DNA of 64,000 bases from an uncultured Altererythrobacter sp. (GTDB taxonomy: Bacteria; Pseudomonadota; Alphaproteobacteria; Sphingomonadales; Sphingomonadaceae), in the NCBI GenBank assembly GCA_913055875.1, contig CAJXJY010000002.1, positions 186,001 to 250,000 of the forward strand, read 5' to 3'. The position numbers and the translations under genes are program-made. This document shows positions 9,998 to 19,341 of the stretch, piece after piece. Every line of letters starts with the position of its first letter. Positions within the stretch are counted from its first letter, which is position 1. The notes under the pieces were generated by a model. That model had not been told where the DNA came from. It ran no database searches and worked only from the letters and a program-made list of their open reading frames with translations.

Positions 9998-11395
9998 TCA
10001 CCTCGGCTGCTTGCGGCCGTCTTCGAGTGCGGGGAGCGCGAGCGTGAAGCTGGCCCCCTCTCCCTCGCTGCTGTCGACGGTAAGCTCGCCCTCCATGGCT
10101 TCGGCCAGCCTGCGCGAAATGTAGAGGCCGAGCCCCGATCCGCCGTCGCCGCTGCGCCCGAGCCGTTCGAACTTGCTGAAGATCGCATCCTGCTGCTCGC
10201 CGGACAGGCCCGGGCCCTCGTCGGCAACGATCACCAGCGCCCGGTCGCCCGTGCGCGCCAGCGCGATGGTGACGGTCGAGCCTGCGGGCGAATACTTGAT
10301 GGCATTTCCGACCAGATTGAGCAGCACCTGCAGCACCCGGCGGAACTCGCCGATCGCCAGGACGGGCCTGGTATCGCCCTCGATTTCGAGCGTGATGTCC
10401 TTTTCGCGCGCCCGGACCCCCAGAATGCCCGTGGCGCGCTTGACGATATCCATCAGGTCGACGCGGTCGGGTGCGGTCGAGAAATCGTCCGATTCGACCA
10501 CTTCGAGATCGGTCAGATCGTCGAGCAGAGACAACAGGTGCTGTCCGGCCGAGGCGATATCGGAAGCGTAATTGCTGTATTCTTCCGCCACCGGCCCGGC
10601 GAGCCGCGTACGGATCGTTTCGGCATTGGCAATGATCCGGGCGATAGGCTGGCGCAGCACCGGGGACAGTTCGCGTCCGATCGGTTGCACCTTCCTCTTC
10701 ACCGGTGCCGTCTCGTGCTTGTCCGCAGCCTCGGCAAGCGCACGGTCGGCGACCAGATACAGTTCGAATCCGTTGCTGCCCGGGTCGGGCTGGCCGAGCG
10801 GCAGCAGCGAGGCAGTCCATTCGCGTTCGGAACCCTCGATGCGGCATTTTGCACCATCGAGCAGCCGCCAGTGCAGCGGCTGCCGGTGCGAATTGGGGTC
10901 GAGTTCGACGAAATCGGTCCAGGGGCGCCCCGCCCCTTCCCGCATTCGCTCGGCAACCGCGCGCAAGTCGCGCGCTTCGGTTTCGAAAGCCAGGAGGTTC
11001 TGATCCGGATCGAGCCGTGCCGACAGTTCGGCGGTTGCGCGATCGATCTCGATTCGCCTGCGCGTGGCGACGTGTTCGTCCTCGGGCGCGATCGGCGTCA
11101 CCTGCCAGCTCGCCACCGCGATGTCGCAACCGCCCCCCTCCTGCTTGACCGGCGTGGCCTCGATCCAGGCTTGCACCTGTTCGTCGCCATCGAGCGCGCG
11201 CACCATCCGCGCGAGCCGCAGGCCGTAGAGGCGCGATTTTCGCGCCAGCGCCAGCAATTCCGGAACCGCGACGGTACCGGGCAGCTTGCCGCCGCTGCGC
11301 AGTTGCAGGCCGGCGAGCGGCTCTTCGGCTTGGACCAGCCTGTCCTCGCCGTCGGTGCGCGCTTGCGCGAGTATTGTGCGGGTGCCCGATACCAT
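9998..11395 (-). CDS. Histidine-kinase-like protein lacking the phospho-His (pseudo-kinase)
   Basis: A 465-residue soluble protein. Residues 1-220 look like a sensory region with a PAS-like fold (not firmly assignable). Residues 235-300 align without gaps to a HisKA dimerisation domain, and residues 330-455 are an intact HATPase domain: N box NLVGNAIKYS, G1 ADEGPGL, G2 GGSGLGLYIS. In the H box, the usual SHELRTPL reads SPVLRQPI, so residue 245 is Pro instead of His. It can probably bind ATP but not autophosphorylate by the normal route. No transmembrane segment is seen. It starts 3 bases after the stop of the upstream unknown gene, so they form an operon. Confidence 0.75.
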   Translation of the reverse strand: MVSGTRTILAQARTDGEDRLVQAEEPLAGLQLRSGGKLPGTVAVPELLALARKSRLYGLRLARMVRALDGDEQVQAWIEATPVKQEGGGCDIAVASWQVTPIAPEDEHVATRRRIEIDRATAELSARLDPDQNLLAFETEARDLRAVAERMREGAGRPWTDFVELDPNSHRQPLHWRLLDGAKCRIEGSEREWTASLLPLGQPDPGSNGFELYLVADRALAEAADKHETAPVKRKVQPIGRELSPVLRQPIARIIANAETIRTRLAGPVAEEYSNYASDIASAGQHLLSLLDDLTDLEVVESDDFSTAPDRVDLMDIVKRATGILGVRAREKDITLEIEGDTRPVLAIGEFRRVLQVLLNLVGNAIKYSPAGSTVTIALARTGDRALVIVADEGPGLSGEQQDAIFSKFERLGRSGDGGSGLGLYISRRLAEAMEGELTVDSSEGEGASFTLALPALEDGRKQPR

Positions 11396-11398
11396 TGG

Positions 11399-12346
11399 CT
11401 ACACCGGAGATTGTCCGGCGCCCATCGACAGCATCGCCGCCGCGCGGTCGGCACGCAGCATGTCGAAGCCTTCGGGAAGCGCGACCTCGGGGTGGATATG
11501 CAGGAACTGCTCTTCGATTTCGGCCGGGTTGAGACCGGCCGCGCGCAGCCCCAGCGCCAGACGCGCAAGCTGGCTGTCGTTGGTGGCGATCACCGCAAGG
11601 TCGCGCTCCTGCCCTGACCCCGCCGCCAGCGCGGAGAGGAACAGCGCAACGCCCGCATGGCCCACCGACAGCGCGGCGCGTGCCCCCTTGCCCATGCCCG
11701 ACACGAGTCGCGACAGCAGGCCCAACCGGCTCGCCCCCTCGTCATAGGCATCGCGCAGGCTGTCCTCGGCCCGGTCTGCGACATCCTCGTCGACGTCTTC
11801 GGCCCGGGCACGCCAGGTCGAGACGACATGGTGGAACAAGTCGCCCGGCAATTCGCCCAGCGGCAACTCCATCCGGCGCTGCTGCTGGGTGAAACGCGCC
11901 TGCGCCGCCAGCGCGGCCATCGCGGTGCTTGCGGTGCCCTCATCGTCGGAGGCGATCAGCGATTGCAGCAATGGCGACAACACCGGGTCGATCGCGCTGC
12001 GCCGTTCGAGCTTCTGCACGAGCTGCCACTCGAGCGCCATCGCATGGCAATGGCCGAGGAAATGCGCGTTGGTCACCAGCGAGGCGGCAAGCGTATCGGC
12101 ATGGGTCTTGGCATAGGCGACCGGGTCGTCCGCCTGCGCGGTTTCGGCCTGCACGCGCAGCACCTGCCGCGCGACATGCGCCGCCATCCCGCGCACCCGG
12201 GCGACGATTTCGTCGCTGAACAGCGAGTGGTCGTGATTGGCAAGCAAGTGGCCCAGGATCGGCCCGATCGTGCCGAGCACGATATCGCCATGCGCGAGTT
12301 CGTCGCGCAGCACCGGTTCCACCGGCATTTCGGTCGCCTGGCTCAT
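11399..12346 (-). CDS. Unknown alpha-helical protein upstream of the kinase-like gene
   Basis: A protein of about 315 residues that I do not firmly recognise. It is almost wholly helical and Ala/Leu rich, with no signal peptide or clear membrane segment and no catalytic motif. The C-terminal LARLALGLRAAGLNPAEIEE stretch and helical-repeat look recall DUF2336 proteins, but that is a guess. I prefer the ATG at 12346, preceded by GAGG at a good distance; another ATG at 12361 would add five residues. The 3-base spacing to the kinase-like gene points to a shared role, perhaps as its partner or regulator. Confidence 0.6.
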   Translation of the reverse strand: MSQATEMPVEPVLRDELAHGDIVLGTIGPILGHLLANHDHSLFSDEIVARVRGMAAHVARQVLRVQAETAQADDPVAYAKTHADTLAASLVTNAHFLGHCHAMALEWQLVQKLERRSAIDPVLSPLLQSLIASDDEGTASTAMAALAAQARFTQQQRRMELPLGELPGDLFHHVVSTWRARAEDVDEDVADRAEDSLRDAYDEGASRLGLLSRLVSGMGKGARAALSVGHAGVALFLSALAAGSGQERDLAVIATNDSQLARLALGLRAAGLNPAEIEEQFLHIHPEVALPEGFDMLRADRAAAMLSMGAGQSPV

Positions 12347-12385
12347 ACCCGCCTCATCCATCGGCTTGCCTTAGCGCAATCTTGG

Positions 12386-13492
12386 TTAAGCGCGCGTTAG
12401 CCGCGTTCGCAACGCAACGAGCAGCAGGAGTACCAGGATCACCACTGCAACACTCTGAATTGCAACCGTTGTCCGGCCGAACCCGACCGCCACCGCAAGG
12501 AGCGTGGCGAGCAACGCGCGGTCGCGGCACATCGCGGCCAGCCACCTGGCCGGTCCCTGCTCGCCGAGCCTGAGCAACCCGAGCATCATGGCGAGCGGGA
12601 AAAGCAATTCTTTCCACGCGTTGGGCGGCAGGCCCCAGGCAAGCACTGCGACCAGTGCGGCATCGAACAGACCCAGAGCGATCGTTTCGCGATAGCGCAC
12701 CAACCACGCCCTGCCCGGTCCGCCGAACCGAGCGAGCGACCGTCCGGCGCGCGAGGCGAACGCGGCGAGAGCGAGCGCGGCCAGCGCGAGCGCGGGATAG
12801 GCGTTCCAGCCTATCGCGAGCGCGATCGCCAGCAGGATCGCGCCGGCCAGTTGAAGCGAACGCGCCGGTTTCGCCGCATCGGGCAGACTGCCCGCGCGCG
12901 CCAGCACCAGGCGGTCCGCCAGCGCGCTGAAGGGCGCCGACCACCCCGCCCGTGGTATGGTCGCCCGGGCGATCGCGTGCCCCGCGGTCTGCGCATGTTC
13001 GGAAGAGCGGACCAGCAGCCAGCGGCCGTCGGTCAGACAGTCGCCCGGCAGTTCGAGAATCGGTCGCCCCGACTGCACCGCCAAGCGCATGAGCGCCGAA
13101 ATCGGGTCGATGTCGGACGGAAGATCGGTCAGGCGTGCTGCGTCGCTGCCACGGGTCCGCAACACGCCTGCCCAGGCATGGCTGCGGTCGATCCTCTCGA
13201 AGCCTTGCGAAACCGCGGGATCGGCCGGCAGGACGAACACGCCGCGATGGTCCGCGAGCGCGCTGCGCACGTGCGCCTCGTCGGGCACCACCCCGTCGCC
13301 GAAGACGAGCAGTTCGTCCGCGGTGCTGACCAAGCCCGACAGCGCGCGCGGACCGGCGATGGCGTGGAATTTCCGCCCCTTGCCCTCGACCAGGTGCTGG
13401 ATCTCGACCAGTCGCTCCGGAAGCCCCTGCGACACGACGATGCAGCGTTCGCAGCCGAGTGCCAGCGCAATGTCGACCTGTCGCCGCAGCAC
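12386..13492 (-). CDS. Nucleotidyltransferase-like protein with C-terminal membrane domain
   Basis: The N-terminal ~190 residues resemble an NTP-transferase Rossmann fold: RRQVDIALALGCERCIVV, then ELLVFGDGVVPDE as the likely metal-binding Asp loop. The remainder (residues 215-368) has about five hydrophobic helices. The layout recalls NTP-transferase/CDP-alcohol phosphatidyltransferase fusions, but the D-x2-DG-x2-AR motif of the latter is absent. The first ATG, GTG or TTG in frame is the GTG at 13492. The frame stays open to 13609, and those 39 codons read like the missing family N-terminus (PVLVALFSAI, LPRAFLPIAGRSVL). The true start may therefore be non-canonical or hidden by a frameshift. 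Confidence 0.6.
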   Translation of the reverse strand: MLRRQVDIALALGCERCIVVSQGLPERLVEIQHLVEGKGRKFHAIAGPRALSGLVSTADELLVFGDGVVPDEAHVRSALADHRGVFVLPADPAVSQGFERIDRSHAWAGVLRTRGSDAARLTDLPSDIDPISALMRLAVQSGRPILELPGDCLTDGRWLLVRSSEHAQTAGHAIARATIPRAGWSAPFSALADRLVLARAGSLPDAAKPARSLQLAGAILLAIALAIGWNAYPALALAALALAAFASRAGRSLARFGGPGRAWLVRYRETIALGLFDAALVAVLAWGLPPNAWKELLFPLAMMLGLLRLGEQGPARWLAAMCRDRALLATLLAVAVGFGRTTVAIQSVAVVILVLLLLVALRTRLTRA

Positions 13493-13646
13493 GCTCCTGC
13501 CGGCGATCGGCAGGAAGGCGCGCGGCAGTTCGCCCGCGCCGGGCGCTTCTTCGATGGCCGAGAATAGAGCGACGAGTACCGGCTTGCTCCCGCTAGCGAA
13601 GCCACGCGTCTAGGCAATCGCCGTCGCGCTGCCAAGCTGTCGGGTG

Positions 13647-13946
13647 TCAGGCGGTGAAGTTTGCGAGATAATCGTCGAGCTTGCGCAGGACCACCGGTTC
13701 GCCCGGTGCCGAGACAAGCGCTTCTTCGGCCAGTTCGATCAGTTCGGCGGCATGAAACGAGGTCGCCAGGCCCTTCATGCGCAGCGCGGCAACGTTCCAG
13801 TTGCCGTCGCAGCGGGCGCGTTTGAGCAGATCGATCTGGCGGTCGACGCTGTCGGCGAACGCCGTGCGCAGCTCGGCGAGCAAGGCGTCGTCTTCCGCTG
13901 CTGCGGCCGCCAGAGTGGCGTCGAGGGCTCCGTTGTCGAAAAGCAT
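13647..13946 (-). CDS. Hpt-like small protein lacking the phospho-His
   Basis: A 99-residue, all-helical protein laid out like a histidine phosphotransfer domain: DDALLAELRTAFADSVDRQI forms the first helices, and WNVAALRMKGLATSFHAAEL aligns with the Hpt core HxLKGxA. The phosphorylatable His is Leu at residue 55 (LRMKGLA); a His five residues beyond the KGLA end does not align with the Hpt position. It is therefore a pseudo-Hpt, perhaps a binding or sequestering protein. It sits divergently from the large coiled-coil gene, 71 bases apart, and in the same block as a kinase-like protein with the same type of loss. Confidence 0.65.
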   Translation of the reverse strand: MLFDNGALDATLAAAAAEDDALLAELRTAFADSVDRQIDLLKRARCDGNWNVAALRMKGLATSFHAAELIELAEEALVSAPGEPVVLRKLDDYLANFTA

Positions 13947-14017
13947 CGCCGTCGCACCTAATCGCGAGAGAGTTAAGGCGGGGTTTAACCTGACGCGAAA
14001 CGTGGTAGAATCCGCCC

Positions 14018-16636
14018 ATGAGCGGGGGATCGAACATCAGGGCCGTGGGCCCGGACGACGCGCCGGTGGCGCAGGGCGAAACCGGCGAAGGGCAGGCCGA
14101 CGAGGCACTTGCCCTGACCGAGGAATACATTGAGGATTTGGACGAAGAACCGCAGTCAAGCCGTGGTTTTCGCTGGGTTCTGCCACTACTGGCAATCATC
14201 GGCATGGTGGCGTGGACCGGATTCTACCTGTGGGCGCACCAGGCCGAAATCCTGGCCGGAGGAACGCCGCAGCAATGGTCCGGCTGGATTGTCGCGTGGG
14301 CCATTCCCACGCTGTTGCTGGCGACTCTGTGGCTGCTCGCAATGCGCACGAGCCGTCGCGAAGCGCTCCGTTTCGGTGAAATCGCCAATATGCTGAGCGG
14401 CGAATCCGCGCAGCTCGAAGCGCGCCTTTCGGTGGTCAACCGCGAGTTGAGCATGGCACGCGAATTCCTCGCCTCGCAGGCGCGCGATCTCGACTCGCTC
14501 GGCCGGGTCGCAAGCGATCGCCTGTCGGAGCATGCCGACCGGCTGCAGGCGCTGATCCACGACAACGGGCGGCAGATCGATGCAATCGCCACCGTGAGCG
14601 CCACCGCGCTCGAAAACATGGACAAGTTGCGCGACGACCTGCCGGTCATCGCCAATTCGGCGCGCGACGTTTCGAACCAGGTCGGCAATGCCGGGCGCAC
14701 CGCACACGAGCAGCTGGACCGGCTCGTTACGGGTTTCGAGCGGCTCAACGAATTCGGATCGGCAAGCGAGCGGCAGGTCGGATCGCTGCAGTCGCGGATC
14801 GACGCGACCATCGAGACGTTCGAAACCCGCCTCGAACAGCTCGATGAAATCGCCCGCGCCCGGTTCGATGCCCTGCGCGAGAAGAGCGAAGAATACCGCG
14901 TCGAACTCGATGGCCGCGAAGTGGAGGCGCTGGCAGCGATCCGCCGGCGTGCCGCCGCGCTCGCCGAGGAACTGGAAGCGGCACGCGAAGGCCTCGACGA
15001 GCAGGAAGAGGAGGCGCTGCGTTCGCTAAGAGCGCGGCTCGTGTCCCTGCGCGACGAAGCCAAGGTGATTTCGCAATCGGTCCGCGATGCCGAGACGCAA
15101 GGGCTCGACGGGTGGAATACTCAAGTCGATGCGGTGAAAACCCGGCTGCGCGAGGCGATCGACGAAATCCAGCAGGTCGACGAAGCGGCGCTGGCTTCGG
15201 CCAATCGCAAGCTCGAAGCGTTGCGGCAGGAAGCCGAGAACGTCGATCGCAACATCGCCGAGCGCGATGCCAGGCTGTTTTCGACCATCGCCAAACGGCA
15301 AGGCAGTATCGCCGAGGCCGAGAACGAGGCGGTCGAGGCCCTGCAGAAACGGATCGACGAACTCGACGGCCTGCTTGCCGAGCGCCGCAGGACGTTCACC
15401 GACGAAGTCGCCAATCTGTCGGAACAGGGCGAGGCGGTCGCGGCGCGGTTGTGGGAACTGCGCGCGGACATGGAAACCATCGCCGAGCACGGCAAATCGA
15501 CCGAGGAGCGCCTCGGCGCCAATATCTCCGCGCTGTCCGAACGGATGGTCGAAGGCAGGGACGTGCTGGCCGGGACCGACGAGAGGATTGCCGCGCTCAC
15601 CGAATCGAGCGTGCGGCTGCTCGAACTGCTGCAGGCCAGTGCCACGCAGAGCCGCGACGATCTGCCGCAGGCCATTTCCGAAGCGGAAGCCGGATTGTCG
15701 CGGATCAGGGAAGAGGCGGAAGGTCTGCGAGAGACGGTGTCGGAAGCGCACCGGCAGGGCGCCGACCTGTCGGCATATGTGCTCTCGGCGAAGGAAGAAG
15801 GCGAACTGGCCGCATCCCGAATCACCGCGCTACGCAGCGAACTGGAGACGAGCAGCACCGAAAGCCTCGCCGGGCTCGAAACGCTGCGCGCTTCGCTGGC
15901 CGAGGCAGCGGAGCAAAGCGACGCGCTGTCGACCAAGGCACAGGGCGAGTTGCGCGATGCGATCGCCGTGCTGGAAGATGCGGCCCGAGCCGCAATCGCA
16001 TCGATCGAGGGGGAGAATGCCGAGGCGATCCGCGCGCTCGCCGGGCGCATCGCCGATCAGTCGGGCGACGCGCTCGATCGGACCTTGCGCGAACGGACCG
16101 CCGAAACGCTGTCGGGGCTCGATGCAGCAACGGAGAAGTCGACCGCCGCAAGCCGTGAGGCGGCGATCCAGCTGCGCGATCAGCTGGCAATGGTCAACGA
16201 ACTCGCCGGCAATCTCGAGGCGCGTGTGGCGCGAGCTCGCGAGACCGCTGAGGAGCAGGTCGACAACGATTTCGCCCGCCGCGTCGCGCTGATCACCGAG
16301 AGCCTCAATTCGAACGCGATCGATATCGAGAAGGCGCTTACCACCGACGTCACCGACACAGCCTGGGCCTCGTATCTACGCGGCGACCGCGGGATATTCA
16401 CTCGCCGCGCCGTGCGGTTGCTCGACAACACGGAAGCGCGCGAGATCGCCGAATTCTACGACGAGAACCCCGATTTCCGCGATAATGTCAGCCGCTATAT
16501 CGCCGATTTCGAGAACATGCTGCGCACGCTTCTTTCCACGCGCGACGGCAAGGCGCTGGGCGTCACCATGTTGAGTTCGGATATGGGCAAGCTCTACGTC
16601 GCGCTGGCACAGGCGATCGAGCGTTTGCGCGACTAG
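14018..16636 (+). CDS. Large membrane-anchored coiled-coil protein
   Basis: An 872-residue protein of unknown function. A short acidic cytoplasmic N-terminus (residues 1-48) is followed by two membrane helices (about 50-72 and 88-110). Almost 700 residues of Glu/Arg/Ala-rich heptad sequence come next and must form a long coiled coil. The C-terminal 110 residues (from about 760) look globular, with YLRGDRGIFTRRAVRLLD and a helical end. The topology puts the coiled coil in the cytoplasm, tethered to the inner membrane, as in polarity or envelope scaffold proteins. Its TAG stop shares the CTAG palindrome with the stop of the convergent DUF1467 gene. Confidence 0.8.
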   Translation: MSGGSNIRAVGPDDAPVAQGETGEGQADEALALTEEYIEDLDEEPQSSRGFRWVLPLLAIIGMVAWTGFYLWAHQAEILAGGTPQQWSGWIVAWAIPTLLLATLWLLAMRTSRREALRFGEIANMLSGESAQLEARLSVVNRELSMAREFLASQARDLDSLGRVASDRLSEHADRLQALIHDNGRQIDAIATVSATALENMDKLRDDLPVIANSARDVSNQVGNAGRTAHEQLDRLVTGFERLNEFGSASERQVGSLQSRIDATIETFETRLEQLDEIARARFDALREKSEEYRVELDGREVEALAAIRRRAAALAEELEAAREGLDEQEEEALRSLRARLVSLRDEAKVISQSVRDAETQGLDGWNTQVDAVKTRLREAIDEIQQVDEAALASANRKLEALRQEAENVDRNIAERDARLFSTIAKRQGSIAEAENEAVEALQKRIDELDGLLAERRRTFTDEVANLSEQGEAVAARLWELRADMETIAEHGKSTEERLGANISALSERMVEGRDVLAGTDERIAALTESSVRLLELLQASATQSRDDLPQAISEAEAGLSRIREEAEGLRETVSEAHRQGADLSAYVLSAKEEGELAASRITALRSELETSSTESLAGLETLRASLAEAAEQSDALSTKAQGELRDAIAVLEDAARAAIASIEGENAEAIRALAGRIADQSGDALDRTLRERTAETLSGLDAATEKSTAASREAAIQLRDQLAMVNELAGNLEARVARARETAEEQVDNDFARRVALITESLNSNAIDIEKALTTDVTDTAWASYLRGDRGIFTRRAVRLLDNTEAREIAEFYDENPDFRDNVSRYIADFENMLRTLLSTRDGKALGVTMLSSDMGKLYVALAQAIERLRD

Positions 16637-16902
16637 GCGGCGTAACGCGTCACGTCGAGGTCCTCGACCCCGATCCAGCCATAGATGTAGTTGAGCACGA
16701 ACGCCGCGGTCAGCAGCGCAGCAAGCATTGTCGCGCGAACGACGATCCGGCCGGGGCGGAAATTGGCCGGCGCGCTGTCGGCCTGGCCGGGGATCTTCTC
16801 GATGCCCATTTCGTCCGCGGTCTTTACCCCGAAGGGCAGCAGCACGAAGGCGCACATCACCCACACGAGCGCATAGATCGCGAGGATCGAGGTCCACTGC
16901 AT
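16633..16902 (-). CDS. DUF1467 family small membrane protein
   Basis: An 89-residue protein with two hydrophobic helices (about residues 5-25 and 58-78) and the conserved LPFGVKTADEMG segment between them, typical of the alphaproteobacterial DUF1467 family. Its function is not known. It ends the nuo-birA-coaX-rnj gene string, 4 bases after the rnj stop, as in many alphaproteobacteria. The stop codon overlaps the stop of the opposite coiled-coil gene within CTAG at 16633-16636. Confidence 0.88.
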   Translation of the reverse strand: MQWTSILAIYALVWVMCAFVLLPFGVKTADEMGIEKIPGQADSAPANFRPGRIVVRATMLAALLTAAFVLNYIYGWIGVEDLDVTRYAA

Positions 16903-16906
16903 CCGG

Positions 16907-18556
16907 TCAGCTCCCGAGCAGCATGACGCGCACCTGCGGACGCTTGCCAGACCAGCGCTGAGCAGCGCGGCGGGCGGCGAGGCGCGCAGCTTCGGCGATT
17001 TCGGCAGGGTCGCGGCGCGAACCGCGTTTCAGCTTGTCGATGGCCCTGGCGATATCGGCCTTGGCCTCCTCCACGAAATCGGGATAGTCCTCGACCAGCG
17101 GCAGGCCGAGTGCCTCGATACTCGGTTCGAGCAGGTGGTTGAGCGCGACCACGACCACGCCGTTATAGGCAAGTCGGCGCCGCATGACGATCGAATCGCC
17201 ATCGGCCGGGACGATCAGATCGCCGTCGAGCACGAGCCGTCCGGTCTCGATCTCGCCGATCTTGCCCGGTTTGCCCGGCGCGAGGCGGACGATATCGCCG
17301 TTCTGCTGCACCACGCTGTGTTCGATCCCGCTGGCTAGGCCGAGCCTGCCCTGCTCCTGCATATGCCGCATCTCTCCATGCACCGGCACGAGGATGTCGG
17401 GGCGCAGCCAGCCATAGAGTGCTTCGAGCTCGGGCCGCCCGGGATGGCCCGAGACGTGAATCTCGCTCTGCCGGTCGGTGACCATGACGATCCCTCGCTC
17501 GGCGAGCTGGTTCTGGATCCGGCCGATGGCGAGTTCGTTGCCGGGTATCTGGCGGCTCGAGAACAGCACCACGTCGCCGCGCACCAGATAGAGTGGGTGG
17601 TTGCCGTCGGCGATGCGCGCGAGCGCCGCGCGCGGCTCGCCCTGCCCGCCGGTGGCGAGGATCAACACCTCGCCGCGCGGCAGGCCCATGGCGGTGTCGA
17701 AATCGATCGGGTCGGGAAAGTCCGCGAGATAGCCGTTGTCCTGCGCCACCGCGATGATCCGGTCGAGCGAGCGCCCGGCGACGCATAGCTGCCGCCCGGT
17801 CGCCTTGGCGACTTCTCCCAGGGTGTGCAGCCGCGCGACATTGGAGGCGAAGGTCGTGACGAGTACGCGGCGCCCGTCATGCTTCTTCGCCTCCTCCATC
17901 AGCCCCTGATAGACCGCGCCTTCCGACCCGCTCGGGTCCGGATTGAAGACATTGGTCGAATCGCACACCAGCGCGAGTACGCCATCGTCGCCGATTTCGG
18001 TCAGTTCCTCCTCGGTGGTGGGCTCGCCGATGATCGGATCCTCGTCGAGCTTCCAGTCGCCGGTATGGAAGATGCGGCCGTGCGGCGTGTCGATCAGCAG
18101 GGCGTTCCCTTCCGCGATCGAATGCGCGAGCGGTATATAGGTCACCTCGAACGGGCCGAGGCGGATGCTGCCGTGGTCCTCCTCGATCACGTTGAGTTCG
18201 ACGCTGCCCGCCAGCCCGGCTTCCTCGAGCTTGCGCATGACCAGGTCGGCGGTGAACGGGGTGGCGTAAAGCGGCACGCCGAGTTCCTCGGCGAAATAGG
18301 GCACCGCGCCGATATGGTCCTCGTGCGCGTGGGTGAGCACGATCCCGAGCAGGTCGTCGGCGCGCTCCTCGATGAAATCGAGATCGGCGAAGACCAGCTC
18401 GGTGCCAGGATATTCGTTCGCGCCGAAGGTCATGCCGAGATCGACCATAAGCCACTTGCCGTTGCAGCCGTAGAGATTGACGTTCATCCCGATCTCGGCG
18501 CTGCCACCGAGCGCGAGAAACAGCAGTTCGTTCTCGGGCGTGTAGTCTTTTCTCAC
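16907..18556 (-). CDS. rnj: Ribonuclease J
   Basis: A 549-residue metallo-beta-lactamase/beta-CASP ribonuclease with 5'-3' exo- and endonuclease activity in rRNA and mRNA processing. The zinc motif is [12 protein letters not shown] near residue 73. Further motifs are [19 protein letters not shown], the beta-CASP part ([27 protein letters not shown]) and [11 protein letters not shown]. The start is the GTG at 18556, whose GTGA overlaps the coaX stop; a longer frame upstream lies inside coaX. The window also carries RNase E, so both main 5'-end-dependent RNases are close together. Confidence 0.95.
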   Translation of the reverse strand: MRKDYTPENELLFLALGGSAEIGMNVNLYGCNGKWLMVDLGMTFGANEYPGTELVFADLDFIEERADDLLGIVLTHAHEDHIGAVPYFAEELGVPLYATPFTADLVMRKLEEAGLAGSVELNVIEEDHGSIRLGPFEVTYIPLAHSIAEGNALLIDTPHGRIFHTGDWKLDEDPIIGEPTTEEELTEIGDDGVLALVCDSTNVFNPDPSGSEGAVYQGLMEEAKKHDGRRVLVTTFASNVARLHTLGEVAKATGRQLCVAGRSLDRIIAVAQDNGYLADFPDPIDFDTAMGLPRGEVLILATGGQGEPRAALARIADGNHPLYLVRGDVVLFSSRQIPGNELAIGRIQNQLAERGIVMVTDRQSEIHVSGHPGRPELEALYGWLRPDILVPVHGEMRHMQEQGRLGLASGIEHSVVQQNGDIVRLAPGKPGKIGEIETGRLVLDGDLIVPADGDSIVMRRRLAYNGVVVVALNHLLEPSIEALGLPLVEDYPDFVEEAKADIARAIDKLKRGSRRDPAEIAEAARLAARRAAQRWSGKRPQVRVMLLGS

Positions 18557-19341
18557 CGGGATGCACGCTCCGCCAGGATCGCCAGACCCTCGATGGTCAG
18601 ATCGGCATCGACATGGTCGAAGATATCGGTCTGCTCGTCGAACAGGATGGCAAGGCCGCCCGTCGCGACGACCTTGGCCGGGCGTCCGATCTCGGCGCGC
18701 ATCCGCGCGATCAACCCCTCCATCATCGCGACATGCGCCCAGAAGATGCCGATCAGCATCTGGTCTTCGGTGTTGCGGCCGATCACGCTCTTGCTCTCGG
18801 GCGCCCTGATCGCGATGCGCGGCAGCTTGGCGGTCTTGCCGACCAGAGCGTCGAGCGACAGGTTGATGCCCGGCGCGATGATCCCGCCCTTGTAGGTGCC
18901 GTTGAAGTCGATCGCCTCGAACTTGGTCGCGGTACCGAAATCGACCACGATCAGGTCGCCACCGTATTTCTCGTGCGCTGCAAGGATGTTGAGCGCGCGG
19001 TCGGCGCCGAGCGAGCTGGGTTGCTCGACGTCGATCTCGAACGGCCACGCCGCCTTGCCCTGCCCGGCGATCAGCGGGGTGATGCCGAAATACTTCTCGC
19101 ACAGCACTGTGAGGTTGTGATCCGCGCGTGGCACCACCGAGGCGAAGACGATCTGCGTAATATCCTCGCGCGCGACGCCCTCGATCTGGAGGAGCTGGAG
19201 CAGCCAGACGGCGTATTCGTCGCCGGTGCGGCGCGGATCGGTGGCGATGCGCCAGCGCGCCTTGATCGAGCGGTCGTCCGATTCGAGATCGTACAGCGCG
19301 AACACGACATTGGTGTTCCCGACATCGGCAACCAGCAGCAT
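18553..19341 (-). CDS. coaX: Type III pantothenate kinase
   Basis: A 262-residue kinase that phosphorylates pantothenate, the first step of coenzyme A synthesis. ASKHA-fold motifs are visible: [13 protein letters not shown] at residues 6-18 (phosphate loop), SLGADRALN near 109, [11 protein letters not shown] near 131 and VVATGGLA near 227. Type III enzymes are insensitive to CoA feedback. The start ATG overlaps the birA TAA stop (TAATG), and the stop overlaps the rnj GTG, so three genes are translationally linked. Confidence 0.95.
   Translation of the reverse strand: MLLVADVGNTNVVFALYDLESDDRSIKARWRIATDPRRTGDEYAVWLLQLLQIEGVAREDITQIVFASVVPRADHNLTVLCEKYFGITPLIAGQGKAAWPFEIDVEQPSSLGADRALNILAAHEKYGGDLIVVDFGTATKFEAIDFNGTYKGGIIAPGINLSLDALVGKTAKLPRIAIRAPESKSVIGRNTEDQMLIGIFWAHVAMMEGLIARMRAEIGRPAKVVATGGLAILFDEQTDIFDHVDADLTIEGLAILAERASR

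Noticed and set aside
13647-13946. Possible phosphorylation at the His in TSFHAAEL of the Hpt-like protein
   Set aside because: It lies well after the LxMKGLA core, not at the Hpt acceptor position, so it was not counted as the phospho-site.
13984-14011. A -35/-10-like pair (TTTAAC, 16 bases, TAGAAT) before the coiled-coil gene
   Set aside because: The -10 lies only 6 bases before the ATG, so it would need a leaderless message; not strong enough to list as a promoter.
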